Assembly: GCA_023627715.1 (NCBI GenBank)
Contig: JAMAHW010000080.1
Span: 124,001-188,000 of the forward strand
Direction of reading: 5' to 3'
Source of the DNA: Periconia sp. R9002
Lineage: Eukaryota > Ascomycota > Dothideomycetes > Pleosporales > Periconiaceae
Length of the DNA: 64,000 nucleotides
The translations under genes were made by a program, and so were the position numbers. Below, piece by piece: positions 1 through 10,034 of the stretch. Under the pieces are notes generated by a model. That model was given only the letters and a program-made list of their open reading frames with translations. It ran no database searches and was not told the DNA's origin. The first letter of the stretch is position 1. Every line of letters begins with the position of its first letter.

Positions 1-1703
1 TCGGAAGCGTGAGGGACGCCCATATTTGCGCCTGCATTATTCGGCGTATTGAAGCGAGCCTTGTAAACGGTAGCGTTTGCTTTGGCAAGTCGATATGCGG
101 TTTCCTGGACCGGGCAGATGTATGAGTAATCTCCATAAGCAGCAGATATCCGCTCGTATTGTGCCGAAACGGGCGAGTTGATGTATGGGCCCTTGCCGTC
201 GGTAGGGTTGGGATAGAGATTGTCGAGGTCCGCCAGGTCAGTCTCGTTGAGGCCAGGTTGGAAATTATGTATGAAGTCCAGGAAATGGGCGTTTGTGCTG
301 AGATTCTTGGGAGCAAAAAGCTTCCCTTCGTCGGTGGTCGAAGTTATGAGGGTGGGAATCTTGAAAAAGGTTTCGTTGACGCCAGAAACGGATCCCAGGT
401 TCTCAAGCAGAGGGCCGCCGGAGACGGGTTGCCAAGGCCACGTGATATTGTACTGGGAGTCTCGAAAGATTTTTCCAGAAGCCTGTTGGATGCTACGAAG
501 GGGTGCGGTGCGCAGACAATTCATAGCTGCAGCATTGGTGCCCGAAGTTGGGCAGTTGAGAAGCCCCATGAACTGTTGGTAGTATTTTACATAGATCGGT
601 TCGGTGGCCGGAGGAAAGGAACGTGCGGTGGGTGCGCCGGATGCGAGGATTGCCTGGCTGAATAGCTTCTTGCCCGCATCTTGGCCATAGTTGTGGAAAA
701 GATGCAACCCCACTGAGTGCGCGCCCGCGCTCTGTCCACCAAGCGTGATCCGATCGGGGTCACCCCCAAATTGTACAACATACTTCCGCATGAATTCGAG
801 TAGCATCTTTTGATCTCTCAAGCCGAGATTCAAAAGACCCTCATCCGCGAAGAGCTTGCTTGGTAGACTTCCCATGGCACCGAGCCTGTACTGCATCGTA
901 ACAACAATCAGCGGCTGGTTGCTCTTTGAAACAAATGCTGCTCCGTCGAAACTTCGTGCGCCGCCCATAACGAAAGCGCCTCCATGGAAGAATACGAAAA
1001 CGGGGAGTTTGGAGTCGGCTGATATGCCGCTAGGTCGATACAGGTTGAAAATCAGGCACTCTTCGGTATGCGAGTTCGGATCGAACCACGAGTCTTGGAT
1101 ACAGGCTTTCCCGTATTGAGATGCATCTTTGATTCCAGTAAAAGATTTTGGCCAGTCTGGGGGTGCGAATCTTGTCTCGTTAACAGGTTGAACGGAATAG
1201 TCCACGCCAAGCCAGGCTTCCACCGGCTCTTGAAAGGCGGTTTTGGCTTGGGCGCTCTTGACGACTTGCACGCCCATAAATGTTCCATAATCGGGCAAGG
1301 TGACCAATAGAGGTTCATCGGGGATTCGCAGCGTTGAATCGATTCCCCTCCCGGGACCCATGAAACCGTAAATCATTGCGCCAAAGGCGGCGCCACAACA
1401 TATTGCGAGTAAAAACCATATCCAGTGACGTTTGAGACGATGGTAGATGCGAGCGCATATCCGCGGTACGGTAGATTTTGCGGGAACGGTAGGAAAGGGA
1501 AAATCCTTGGCTGTGGGCAGCAAAGGTTGTGGCGAACCTGCCTCGGAGGAGGCAGAACTGGCAGGAGGACTGTACTCGGGCGGCTGGTTCAGGCCGGCCA
1601 TGGTTGCTGATGAGGCCCTACTGGCGAAGGCACCTTCAAAAGGGTCTTGGGGAGTGTGGGAGGAGCGACGACGAGGGAAATCATGGTCGAGGAGGGGCGC
1701 CAT
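1..1703 (-). CDS. Type B carboxylesterase/lipase, membrane-anchored, 3' end cut by window edge
   Basis: One open frame of 567 codons runs without introns from the ATG at 1703 to the left edge, where it is cut. The alpha/beta-hydrolase core shows the oxyanion-hole motif HGGAF (residues 240-244), the nucleophile elbow GQSAG with Ser325, and VPHASD near the edge, where His565 is the likely catalytic histidine. The first 92 residues are Ser/Pro-rich, then residues 93-115 form one hydrophobic segment, so I infer a type II membrane or signal-anchored enzyme rather than a classic secreted one. The family hydrolyses carboxylic esters; the substrate cannot be told. The upstream region carries three GATA sites. 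The ATG chosen is the first in frame that leaves a complete N-terminus. Missing C-terminal residues lie outside the window. Confidence 0.9.
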   Translation of the reverse strand, partial: MAPLLDHDFPRRRSSHTPQDPFEGAFASRASSATMAGLNQPPEYSPPASSASSEAGSPQPLLPTAKDFPFPTVPAKSTVPRICARIYHRLKRHWIWFLLAICCGAAFGAMIYGFMGPGRGIDSTLRIPDEPLLVTLPDYGTFMGVQVVKSAQAKTAFQEPVEAWLGVDYSVQPVNETRFAPPDWPKSFTGIKDASQYGKACIQDSWFDPNSHTEECLIFNLYRPSGISADSKLPVFVFFHGGAFVMGGARSFDGAAFVSKSNQPLIVVTMQYRLGAMGSLPSKLFADEGLLNLGLRDQKMLLEFMRKYVVQFGGDPDRITLGGQSAGAHSVGLHLFHNYGQDAGKKLFSQAILASGAPTARSFPPATEPIYVKYYQQFMGLLNCPTSGTNAAAMNCLRTAPLRSIQQASGKIFRDSQYNITWPWQPVSGGPLLENLGSVSGVNETFFKIPTLITSTTDEGKLFAPKNLSTNAHFLDFIHNFQPGLNETDLADLDNLYPNPTDGKGPYINSPVSAQYERISAAYGDYSYICPVQETAYRLAKANATVYKARFNTPNNAGANMGVPHAS

Positions 1704-1741
1704 GGGTTGGTGGTTTACATAGGGCTTGATGGTCGCTGTGT

Positions 1742-1808
1742 CCCTGTGCCACTTCCATCTCAAGTGGGACAGGGCCGATAAGATTTGGCGGTTACGCTTA
1801 TCCTTATC
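1742..1808. promoter_or_regulatory. Hairpin and three GATA sites upstream of the carboxylesterase
   Basis: A 13-bp inverted repeat (1742-1754 with 1762-1774, one internal mismatch, 7-nt loop) is followed by three GATAAG hexamers: 1777-1782 on the plus strand, and 1797-1802 and 1803-1808 on the minus strand. They sit 40-105 bp upstream of the esterase ATG. Fungal GATA factors (AreA/NIT2, SreA, white-collar types) bind HGATAR, often in pairs. Regulation of the esterase by such a factor is inference. Confidence 0.45.
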
Positions 1809-2162
1809 GGGTAAGGAGTATCCGGGCGGTTCAGGCCACGAGGTTCCAGAACATTGACCTTTTTTTCCCACGAACGCCCGGTCTGGCCTTCGCGCGTACT
1901 CCGGTACTGTGCAGCAAAGGATAGGGCAAGCTTCGTGTGTTGTACCTGGAACGCTTGCTACAGCGGTACAGCGGGACCGGGCTTCGCCGGCTACACGTGC
2001 CGAGGTTGCCCCAAGATCCAAAATCTAGATGCCTCCCCGCCCATTGTCAAATGTACAATCCTCATTGCGTATCGCTTCACGTGGTGACTACACATGTCCT
2101 TCAAGCTTCAAATATTTGCCATAACATGTCCCCTCCCTGTTACATACATACATACAACCAGT
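1809..2162. other. Intergenic spacer
   Basis: Region between the start of the carboxylesterase and the 3' end of the HAD gene. Only a short TACA-type repeat near 2140-2157 was seen; no coding or RNA feature. Confidence 0.5.
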
Positions 2163-2959
2163 TCATTTATTCTCAGCCAGTTCCTTTTCCACGGCGTCCG
2201 CCATATCCCCAAGCGTATCGAACTTCCAATTATACACGGGATCATCTCTATACGATCATCTACTTGTCAGCAACAAATTTCTAATCCCGAGTGTCAAATG
2301 CGGCGCAAAACGTACCTGTTTCCCGCCACAGCGCCTGGCCGCCAGATCCACGAGCTTTTGATTCCCAACTCCTTGGCTGGATGATGATCGTGAAATTGGC
2401 TCTGCGCCGTTTGCAAAACTTCGTCCTTCTCTACACCAAACCTGCTCTTGACTTCCCGCAGCATGTGATGGAAGTTGTTGTGACTCGGCTTGTAGGATCC
2501 AATATCCTCCGCCGTCAGCACCGCGTCCCATTCGAACCCATCCAGTGACGCCGCGTTGTTCTTTTCGAAGGAAGCGTTGTCCACATTTGAAAGCACTACC
2601 ATCTTATAGACCTTCTTCAATCTCCTCAATGCATCCACCGTATCGGGCCATGCGGGCCACGACGGAATACTTTCGCCGAACGCCTTGCTTTCCTCTCCAG
2701 TCGGCTCCGCAAGTCCCAGCTCTTTGCATAGTATAGGGTGTACCGATTCTAGAAGATGGCGGTATAGTTGCTTTGGCTTTTCCGCCTGTCCTTTGGCTTG
2801 GAGATTGTGAAGCACTTTCAGGACATGTTTTTGATCCAGCTCTGGATTTCCCGACTTTTGGAATATGGGCTCCAGGGCTTTGAGAGCTCCGCGCTCGTAA
2901 TCGATGAGCGTGCCGTAAACATCGAAACTCAGTAGTTTGAAGGAAGTGAGCTTAGACAT
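2163..2959 (-). CDS. HAD-superfamily hydrolase, haloacid dehalogenase type II-like
   Basis: Two exons, 2959-2316 and 2247-2163, encode 242 residues. The intron has a GTACGT donor, a TGCTGAC branch site and an acceptor ending TATAG; without splicing the frame stops after a few residues. HAD motif I is FDVYGTL with nucleophile Asp13, motif II is LSNVD, and the motif III lysine lies in GSYKPS. The C-terminal exon supplies the usual WKFDTLGDMADAV-type ending of fungal homologues. The enzyme should be a soluble Mg-dependent hydrolase acting by an aspartyl intermediate, possibly on haloacids or small phosphoesters; the substrate is unknown. The ATG at 2959 immediately precedes motif I; a longer frame upstream begins with non-ATG codons. 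Confidence 0.88.
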
Positions 2960-3490
2960 GTCGAAGTTTGTCTTAAGTCGAATGATAGATGTACCGATTT
3001 CTAGATATAACAACTGCGTGAGTATGTTTTTTGTTTTGTCAGACTTCGACACCAATGTCAAGATATGCTCGCTCTATTAAATATACCTCACAACTGAGTA
3101 TCTGTACAGCCGCCATTCTCCAGATCTTCACCCTTTTTGTCAGGCTTATGTAGCCAAGGACCCTGGACCACCCCACATCGCGCGTCAAAAGTGACGTACA
3201 AGCGAATATTACGCCCTACACAGTATGCTTACGCCCTATGCATGTTACTTTTGTTCTTCTTTTCAGTATTTTCATGCTGATCATTGGGATAATCTGATAA
3301 TGTGTATCAGTGATGATTAGTGAGCTCTCCGCGGAAAAGTTCTCGCTAGCTCACTGGAAACTGCAACACACCTCTACATTTCCCCGGTGAAACATAGAAA
3401 ATAGTCTTCACAAGAAAACTCAAACTTGCATGGATCTGGATTGATGCCTTCGCTCTCGCGCACATGATGCGCTTTTTCCGACCTCGTTAT
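2960..3490. other. Intergenic spacer, promoter of the HAD gene
   Basis: No coding signal. It contains a TGACGT half-site (3192-3197) and a direct repeat TTACGCCCTA at 3209-3218 and 3229-3238, two turns of helix apart, which could be a paired factor site. Confidence 0.4.
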
Positions 3491-4520
3491 TTACATGGTA
3501 TAATCTAAGGAGCCAATCTTCTCCTCCAAAACCTTCTTAGTTAAATTCCAGAGAGCCACTGCCAACTTATCGTCCTTGGCCTGACTGGACGGGTCCGTCA
3601 CCTTTTTATCGGGGACAATGTACTGTCCTTGTACTTTGTCCTTGACTATATCCTGGCTGGTTGCCGCAAAGAGCGCCGGTCGACATCCTTGCGCAACGGG
3701 ATCCTTCATAAACGGCCTGATGACAGCGACTCCTACCTTACCAAGCGTTCCGTACGCCTCCTCGGCCTGTTTTGGTTGATCTGTCGATACGGCGCCTGGA
3801 TGTGTGGCATTAATCCACGGCTCGCCATGCTCCGATGTCACGTCTCCAAATTGTTTTGCTTGGATCCGCTTCACTAGCTCGCGAACGAAGAGAATTTGTG
3901 CAAGTTTGGTGCGGTTGTACAGATACGTCGGGCCAATGTCTTTGTTGATCTCTTCAATGGATTCAAATTTGGTGGACGATGGAGCCGCCCGGTGGAGGTC
4001 GGACGATTGGAACACCAGCCGGGAATCCTTGGTCTTCTGAAGCACCGGCAATAATGTCAAGGCAAGATGTGCCTGTGCGAAATGGTTTACTTGCATATGA
4101 CTGTCGAGTTTATCCTCGCGCGTCTCGTTGTATACACCCACACCCAGCCCAGCATTGCATATCAAAGCGTCGAGCTGAGTGAGTTCTTTTGCAAGACTTT
4201 TTGCGACCTCGTCCGTTTGCTTCAATGACTCCAGGTTACATTGTCGCCATTCAACTTTACTGTTATCCCCCCAGTTTGCAAGTTCCGCTTGGGCCTCGGC
4301 TGCGTGATGCTCCTTGTTCGAAAGAAGGTAAATTTTAGACGCCTTGTGCTGGAGAAGATGTGCAACAATTCCAAACCCTATTCCAGCTGAGCCCCCGGTT
4401 ACGACGTAAATCTGAACGGGTTAGAAATGGTGGGATAAGCTTACGCATGTGACTTACCTTTCCGCTCAAGTCGGGGACATCCTGATTTGGGTTGAATGTA
4501 TTGCTCGTCAAACTAGCCAT
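3491..4520 (-). CDS. Short-chain dehydrogenase/reductase
   Basis: Two exons, 4520-4458 and 4411-3491, give 327 residues. The intron has a GTAAGT donor and a TTCAG acceptor, and the junction restores the Rossmann start IYVVTGGSAGIG (about residues 22-33). The family NAG motif is at residues 107-109 and the catalytic YxxxK is YNRTK (Tyr186, Lys190). Length and the insertion between the NAG and YxxxK motifs match the larger fungal SDRs related to retinol or protochlorophyllide reductase-like enzymes. It should use NAD(P)H to interconvert an alcohol and a ketone or aldehyde; the substrate is unknown. The start at 4520 has a strong context; the codon further upstream in the same frame is TTG, not ATG. 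Confidence 0.9.
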
Positions 4521-5117
4521 CTTGTATTTGTATGTAATGTTCAATGCTGTGATAATAGATGAGTTTTTGGAACAAATTTCCGACCGGTACCAGTTATTGT
4601 TTGTAGACGCGTAAGTTTGTAAATGTGTGTATGGTTAATATTGTGCACTCACAATCAATAAATGTACGCCTTGATGTGGCGAGTAGGGGCTATGTAACAC
4701 GCTATCAAAGAAGTGTCATGCTGTCATGATGATGTCGATAATGCAACAACAACTCCACTGTAGCATTGGGTTAAGGCGGCTATGGAATTCATTACCGAAG
4801 TCCCAGACTTCGGCACACTAGAGAATAATTTTGGCTTTCTTACTTGAGGCTTGGTTCCAATAAGCTATGCTTGGGAGCAGCACTGGTGATAGACAGGCAC
4901 ATCATTTAGCGCGAGCCACTAATGACACTTGTATGTTGGTTGTACCCCAGTCATATAACCTCTCTATGTTTGCTCCACCAGGCAGTAGGGCATATATATA
5001 TACCCGCGCCCACCTAATTTCACCTGTTGCGGCACTGTTTACTGCCCACAACCATCTACCTACATTGTAGCGGATATATCCAACACGATTCCCCAGACAT
5101 TATCGGTGCTCCCCATA
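4521..5117. other. Intergenic spacer, SDR promoter side
   Basis: AT-rich sequence without a supported gene. A run of TA repeats occurs near 4990-5000. It is part of the divergent region between the SDR and the RING-H2 gene. Confidence 0.4.
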
Positions 5118-5390
5118 AAAACATGCCCCCCCCCCTCCCCTCAGCCTGATTGAAAAGGAGGAGAGGGCTTACCAGAATAGGTAAGAACCTGTCAGAAATA
5201 GTATACATATGTCAAATTTTAGTATACTTTACCCTAAAAGTGACAACCGTAGGGTGTTTTATAAGGAGGGGGGCCAATAAGAGTATACGGAGTACATGTA
5301 ATATGAGGTAATATACATGTAGAGTGATGTAATCACTGATTTTTACTGATTTTAATAACGTACGCCAGACTAGGGGAGGGGGGCATGTTT
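5118..5390. mobile_element. MITE-like element with inverted termini and TA target duplication
   Basis: The left end AAAACATGCCCCCC followed by a C-rich run and TCCCCT is matched, inverted, at the right end, which reads AGGGGAGGGGGGCATGTTT. Both ends are directly flanked by TA (5116-5117 and 5391-5392), the target duplication of Tc1/mariner-type elements. The interior of about 270 bp is AT-rich with repeated GTATAC and ACATGTA motifs and no reading frame. The length, termini and lack of coding fit a non-autonomous miniature element. The left C-run is longer than the right, so it has drifted. No transposase is present in the window. Confidence 0.6.
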
Positions 5391-5863
5391 TATCGAAAAC
5401 GACTATAACGAAAGTGCAGCAGTTCGGAGCACACAGATGCTACCAATAAGCTCAATACTACATTTTTATGATTCAATGCATACATGTATGTACATCTGTC
5501 GTGATATTTCCCTGATACAAAACATGATGAATTGAGCAAAATCAACTGATGAGTCGAAAACATGGAAGCCGTGATCCGCGCAAGGAGATGAATTTCAACA
5601 GTGAAAAATGCAAGCATCAATTTCCAATTCCCTCAGCTTGGGAATCCAACATTGTGTACAAGCTGCACATATGACTTTCATAGTCATCTGTTGGGGAAAG
5701 AACTTCTCTCTCTTGGAAGGAGCGCATTGGTCCGATCAACGACAAACGGAATGTTTGTTCGGATGCACACAACACGCAAACTAACTCACATCCTCCTCGT
5801 CAGTTCAAATAGAAATATTTTACAATCATTATCACATCTTCACACTTTCACCATACAATCACC
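5391..5863. other. Intergenic spacer, promoter of the RING-H2 gene
   Basis: No supported gene. The last 60 bases before the ATG at 5864 are rich in A, C and T, as is usual for a fungal 5' leader. Confidence 0.4.
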
Positions 5864-7033
5864 ATGGATTACGTCTCCCGAGAGGAATACCTGAATCTCT
5901 ATAATCGCTACATCACGTTATGTGGCCCCTCGAGAGATCCGGAGTGTCCTATCTGCGCCGCGCCGTGGGATGAAGAAAACAAGACAATCGTAACGATACA
6001 CTGCAGCCATTATTTTCATAAGGATTGCATATGGGAATGGTTCATGATAGAGACCGACCCCGTCTCTGAAATAGAGCCAAATTCGTGTCCGATCTGCCGT
6101 ACAAAATGCTTCAACCCGAATTACACGCATACGAACGTAGAGGACGTTTTGCTTATTCCTCTACCTGATTTTGAAAAACATCTCAGGAAACGTGGATCCA
6201 GGTTCAGGTCCCTCGCGGATGCTGAAGTCTTCCTTCTGAGGGGTTATAGACTGGGCTCTACGATAGCCCATAGGTCTCTTAATCGTTTTCTACAAGCACT
6301 GGACCATTACACTCGAGCTTTAACAGGCCCAAATCATACCTGGATGTGCGATGTTTATCATTCTTTCGACGATCATGTTGACAGGGACTATATGTCCCGT
6401 GAGGGTGCAGACCGTATCACCTTGAATATTGTGCGTGGACTATTGACGGCGTCGATAATCTCTCAGCATAGAGGCTCCATGATCTCGTGGGAGTGGCTGG
6501 AACTCATCAGAGAACTAGATAATTGCCGCAACCAGGCCATCAGTTCAGTGAATCTGGCCGGAGATGAGGCACTGCAGATACCGCCCATAGAGGTGGAGCT
6601 TTTCAATATCATCTGGATGGGTCTGGTCATGACAGGTCCAAGCCCTCAATTTGAGACCGGTTTCAGCCTCCCGGGTTTGCGTCGCGTACGCGGTATCCAC
6701 ATAAAGTTGTTGGATGATATTCATGCACCGGGCGTAGCGTTGGACGAGGACTGGCTTTGGGCCGACAAACCAGACCAAAAATCGATTTCAACAGCGGGAC
6801 TCGAGAACGAATTCGAAATCGTGATATATCGTGCCGGAAATGTGGGGTTCAATCATCCAAGACAGACCTTGACCTTCATTGAGCATCATCCTGGGACTAT
6901 AAGCGACCTGCACATGTCACGAAGTGGATCGTGGTACGTTACTGCAGAAGAGAAACAGTTCAGAATATCTTTTCAGTGGGGAGATGAAATACCCAAGATC
7001 AAGAGTCGAATCCAGGGCAATAATGGCTCATAA
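5864..7033 (+). CDS. RING-H2 finger protein of unknown target
   Basis: A single exon of 389 residues starts at an ATG in a good context (TCACCATGG). The N-terminus carries a RING-H2 finger: Cys28, Cys31, Cys47, His49, His52, Cys55, Cys75 and Cys78. This pattern usually marks an E3 ubiquitin ligase that recruits an E2. The remaining 300 residues show no domain I recognise, no signal peptide and no clear membrane segment. Such RING-plus-unknown proteins are often lineage-specific in fungi. The gene stands alone beside the MITE-like element, with long AT-rich spacers on each side. The E3 role is inference from the finger; the rest is undescribed. Confidence 0.8.
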   Translation: MDYVSREEYLNLYNRYITLCGPSRDPECPICAAPWDEENKTIVTIHCSHYFHKDCIWEWFMIETDPVSEIEPNSCPICRTKCFNPNYTHTNVEDVLLIPLPDFEKHLRKRGSRFRSLADAEVFLLRGYRLGSTIAHRSLNRFLQALDHYTRALTGPNHTWMCDVYHSFDDHVDRDYMSREGADRITLNIVRGLLTASIISQHRGSMISWEWLELIRELDNCRNQAISSVNLAGDEALQIPPIEVELFNIIWMGLVMTGPSPQFETGFSLPGLRRVRGIHIKLLDDIHAPGVALDEDWLWADKPDQKSISTAGLENEFEIVIYRAGNVGFNHPRQTLTFIEHHPGTISDLHMSRSGSWYVTAEEKQFRISFQWGDEIPKIKSRIQGNNGS

Positions 7034-7913
7034 TGTCCATCGACCCGTAACGCGACGGTTGGACAACTAGTAAGTACCCCCCTCTTTGAAGACAGAGACT
7101 CTACTTCATGCATCAACCTACACCTATCTTGTTATAGACATTTTACTAATTACAGAAGTTCCAGCAACTTGCTACCGAGTCTGTACTTTAGATAACAAAT
7201 CAACAAGAACAAGTTTGCTGAGTATGACAACGCGATAGCCGAGGTAGATCATGGTTAAAAAAATCAAGGTTGTCACTTGTTGGATTTCTCGATGGGATGT
7301 CGTGCAGTAGAATCGATGGGGGGAGCGTTGATGTACATCCCTTCCATACATTGATACTGGAGCCGGCTGGCTATATTCAAATACAAGAGTACGACAGAAA
7401 AGTTTGTTTCTCCTCGAATGATTAACACGAAAGACGGAAGTGAATCAATCGCTTTAGCATCTTCTTAGGACTGTATTTTGCGGTTTGGCCTTTAAGAAGA
7501 ACAATTTTGTTCCGTGTAAAACTACCGAACGCATTCTCCAGTCTTCCATGGAACACGTTTTTTATAAGTGCATGGTTCGTGACTGTATTGGTACTTATGC
7601 TATCAACATGCAACAATAAACGTCTCCGTTCTTAAGCTATAGACCTATCGGCTTTTCCATGCTGCCTTGTCACATTCCAGAATCCTCTCTCTTTTCATAT
7701 GTCATACATGCTCCCAGATGAATTTACCAATTTATAATCGCCGGGGATCAGATCCTATCAGCCCCCCAGCCCGTACGGGTAGCAGTGAAAGAGGCGAGCG
7801 TGAGCACTGCATTAATACAAGAGAAATACTCGGGACAAGAGGAGGGTACTGTATGCTTCGAATGCTTCCACTAAAAGTTGTCGCGCCCATGGCACGATTT
7901 GACGACATCCAGG
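7034..7913. other. Intergenic spacer between convergent genes
   Basis: About 880 bases with no supported gene on either strand; the short open frames here lack family resemblance and splice-supported continuity. Confidence 0.45.
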
Positions 7914-8579
7914 TCATTTCGACCTCCGCTTTCCGATGTGGTAACCCCAGCCACGTAATGTTTTGACCACTTTTGGGGTGACGGCTGCCGTTAAAGGCAC
8001 CCGAATAAACATGAATGATTTATGGATCACGAATGCCAACGCAAGTTGTGTCCAAATAGCTGCGGAAATAATTAACGTTACGTTTCGTTACCACGCAGCC
8101 TTGTCAAACTCACTTGCATCAGGTTCCGTCGAATCAGTAGAACTTTTTTCGGGTCCGTTATCATTTGGAACTGGTTTTTCCTGTTTTTCGCTTCCTGGTG
8201 CTTGTGGGAGGAATCGGGAGAAAATGCTTTTTACACCATCGACCACTACGTGTTCGGCATGTGCCACCCTTTTCTCACCCAACAGCTTCACAGCAAGAAA
8301 GCAAAGTGGGAAGTCGAGAATTGACAATGCAACGTAAACACCCATAACTGTATAGCCATACTCCTTCGTAAGTTTTTTCAGTCGGGCATAGATCGAATGG
8401 CTTTCCGATGCCTGTTGACTTGGAAATTGATTCTTATGAGTTTGGCTATAATTCCGTCTTGATGGTCTCGCAAAGACTAGTGACTGTGATGGGGTCGTCC
8501 TTGGTATCCGGTTCGAAGAATAACGCGCGTGGGATTTCCGTATAGAAAACCGATGAATCCACAATCGTGTAGCCATCAT
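7914..8579 (-). CDS. DUF1279 (FAM210/Nat2-like) mitochondrial membrane protein
   Basis: Two exons, 8579-8114 and 8059-7914, encode 203 residues. The donor is GTGAGT and the acceptor CCGCAG; reading through the intron gives a false stop shortly after. The N-terminus is rich in Arg, Ser and Thr and lacks acids, as in a mitochondrial presequence. The DUF1279 domain starts at the KKLTKEYGYTVMGVYVALS segment and finishes in the second exon with the hallmark segment FIRVPLTAAVTPKVV. Homologues are FAM210A/B in animals and yeast Nat2, inner-membrane proteins tied to mitochondrial translation or biogenesis. Two adjacent ATG codons (8579, 8576) are possible starts; the first is used here. Confidence 0.87.
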
Positions 8580-8843
8580 GATAAAATTTTGACTTGGATA
8601 ATTTCAATCTGTTCACCCCAAAGTAGAAGAAACAGGACAAAGAGTAGAGCGGGGGATGATACTGCATCTCCCATCCCCAAACACGCTAATCCTATATTGG
8701 CCAGCTAGGTACGTAATTCTGACGATACGGGACTACATTGCTGTATTATCGCACATTTCATGCTGTATTATATTCTGTACCCAAAACCGGTGTGGAGAGA
8801 CAACTATTTCCTTATGTACTTATGCAACAGCCTTCAACATTTC

Positions 8844-9433
8844 TTAAACATTAAACCAATTGACCCCCCTTACGTAATAATCACACAGATACCCAGTGAC
8901 AATTGAATAGAAAAATTTGTGGAAAATATCAATGGCTTGTTCATTGATAGGCCACGTCCATGGAGGAGCACTGACGCCTGCGCTGTTTTCAACTACCTGG
9001 TCCATGAGGAGTCTCACGCCGGTATGGACGAAGCTCGCAAACGGCCCGATGATGCCATAATACGACATTGCTGCCCGGACTGTTCCTGCGATCATTCCCA
9101 TGCCATTGTGATGGATGTGGTTCAGCAGATCGCTGTGCTTGTCGTAGAACGAAGGCGAGACGCCGAAAAGATTTCCGGTCGTTCGCGCGGGAACATAACT
9201 GTTGGGTCGATTGGTGAAGAACTGCTCAACTTTGTTGGAGCCGGCCATTCTGAAATCCGTCAGTGCAAAGCTTCGTAATCTAGGGGCGAGATTTTTTACA
9301 GTATAGCACCAGCAAGACCAGCGCCGAGTCCTATGGCAACGGCGCGACCAAACGAGACCCTTGGAGCATCGGGAAAGGTCGATTTTGAATCAGGATAGGC
9401 ATAACTGCCTGTTGGGGTGTTGTATTGGGGCAT
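8844..9433 (-). CDS. Small membrane-associated protein of unknown function
   Basis: I propose two exons, 9433-9300 and 9249-8844, giving 179 residues. The 50-nt intron has a GTAAAA donor, a CTGAC branch site and a TTTCAG acceptor, and joins the two frames in phase. The first exon ends in a Gly/Ala-rich hydrophobic stretch (FGRAVAIGLGAGLAGAIL) that looks like a membrane anchor; the second holds two or three moderately hydrophobic segments and many aromatic residues. I do not recognise a family. Alternatively only the 134-residue second exon is translated, from an ATG one base after the acceptor. It lies between the DUF1279 gene and the divergent amidase gene. Confidence 0.6.
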
Positions 9434-10034
9434 TATGAATGAGACTTGGTGACGGTGAGCTTTGATCTCCCAATGTTGGAGCTGGGCTACATCGCAATTC
9501 TAACATATTTTGTACTCAAATTACTATTTCGCAATGCTTACGGTATTGGCTGAGCGACATAACTCGATTTCATGATCCAATCATTTTTACGTCATGCAAG
9601 AACCGGAACATAGTTTGTGCGCATAAACCTACAGGGTATGATCACAACCCTGTGTTTACATTTGTAAAATAGTAACCAAAAAGGCGTTGTCAAAAAAAGA
9701 CATTTAAGAATGCCATGTCCCCCTTGCATTTTGAATCGGACAAGTTCAGCGAGCAAGTACAAATAGTAAGGGCCCGATATCGGTACAATTTATCGGTTAT
9801 TGCGACATTCCTGGTATTCTAATTTATGAACTAGCTGAATTCTAGTATAGCTCTATCGTAATCATAAATGGTAGATTTGGAGGCTAAAGTGGGGGCTAGA
9901 GCAAGATATCAGATGCTTGGCATCCGAGGAATAGAATGGTTTAAAAAGAACGGGAGAGTTGAGCAGAGATACAAAATGAAGTTTTTTGTAGATTCTGTCC
10001 ATCTTTCCAGCTTGAAAGTTTGTTGGATCTCGAC
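9434..10034. other. Divergent intergenic region before the amidase
   Basis: AT-rich, about 600 bases, no supported gene. It must contain the promoters of the small membrane protein (minus) and the amidase (plus). Confidence 0.4.

Noticed and set aside
159..1729. Many plus-strand open frames such as 159-665 and 1447-1722
   Set aside because: They are antisense or frame-shifted shadows of the carboxylesterase on the minus strand, which has clear catalytic motifs.
7667..7966. 99-codon plus-strand frame beyond the RING-H2 gene
   Set aside because: It runs into the last exon of the DUF1279 gene on the other strand and has no recognisable features.
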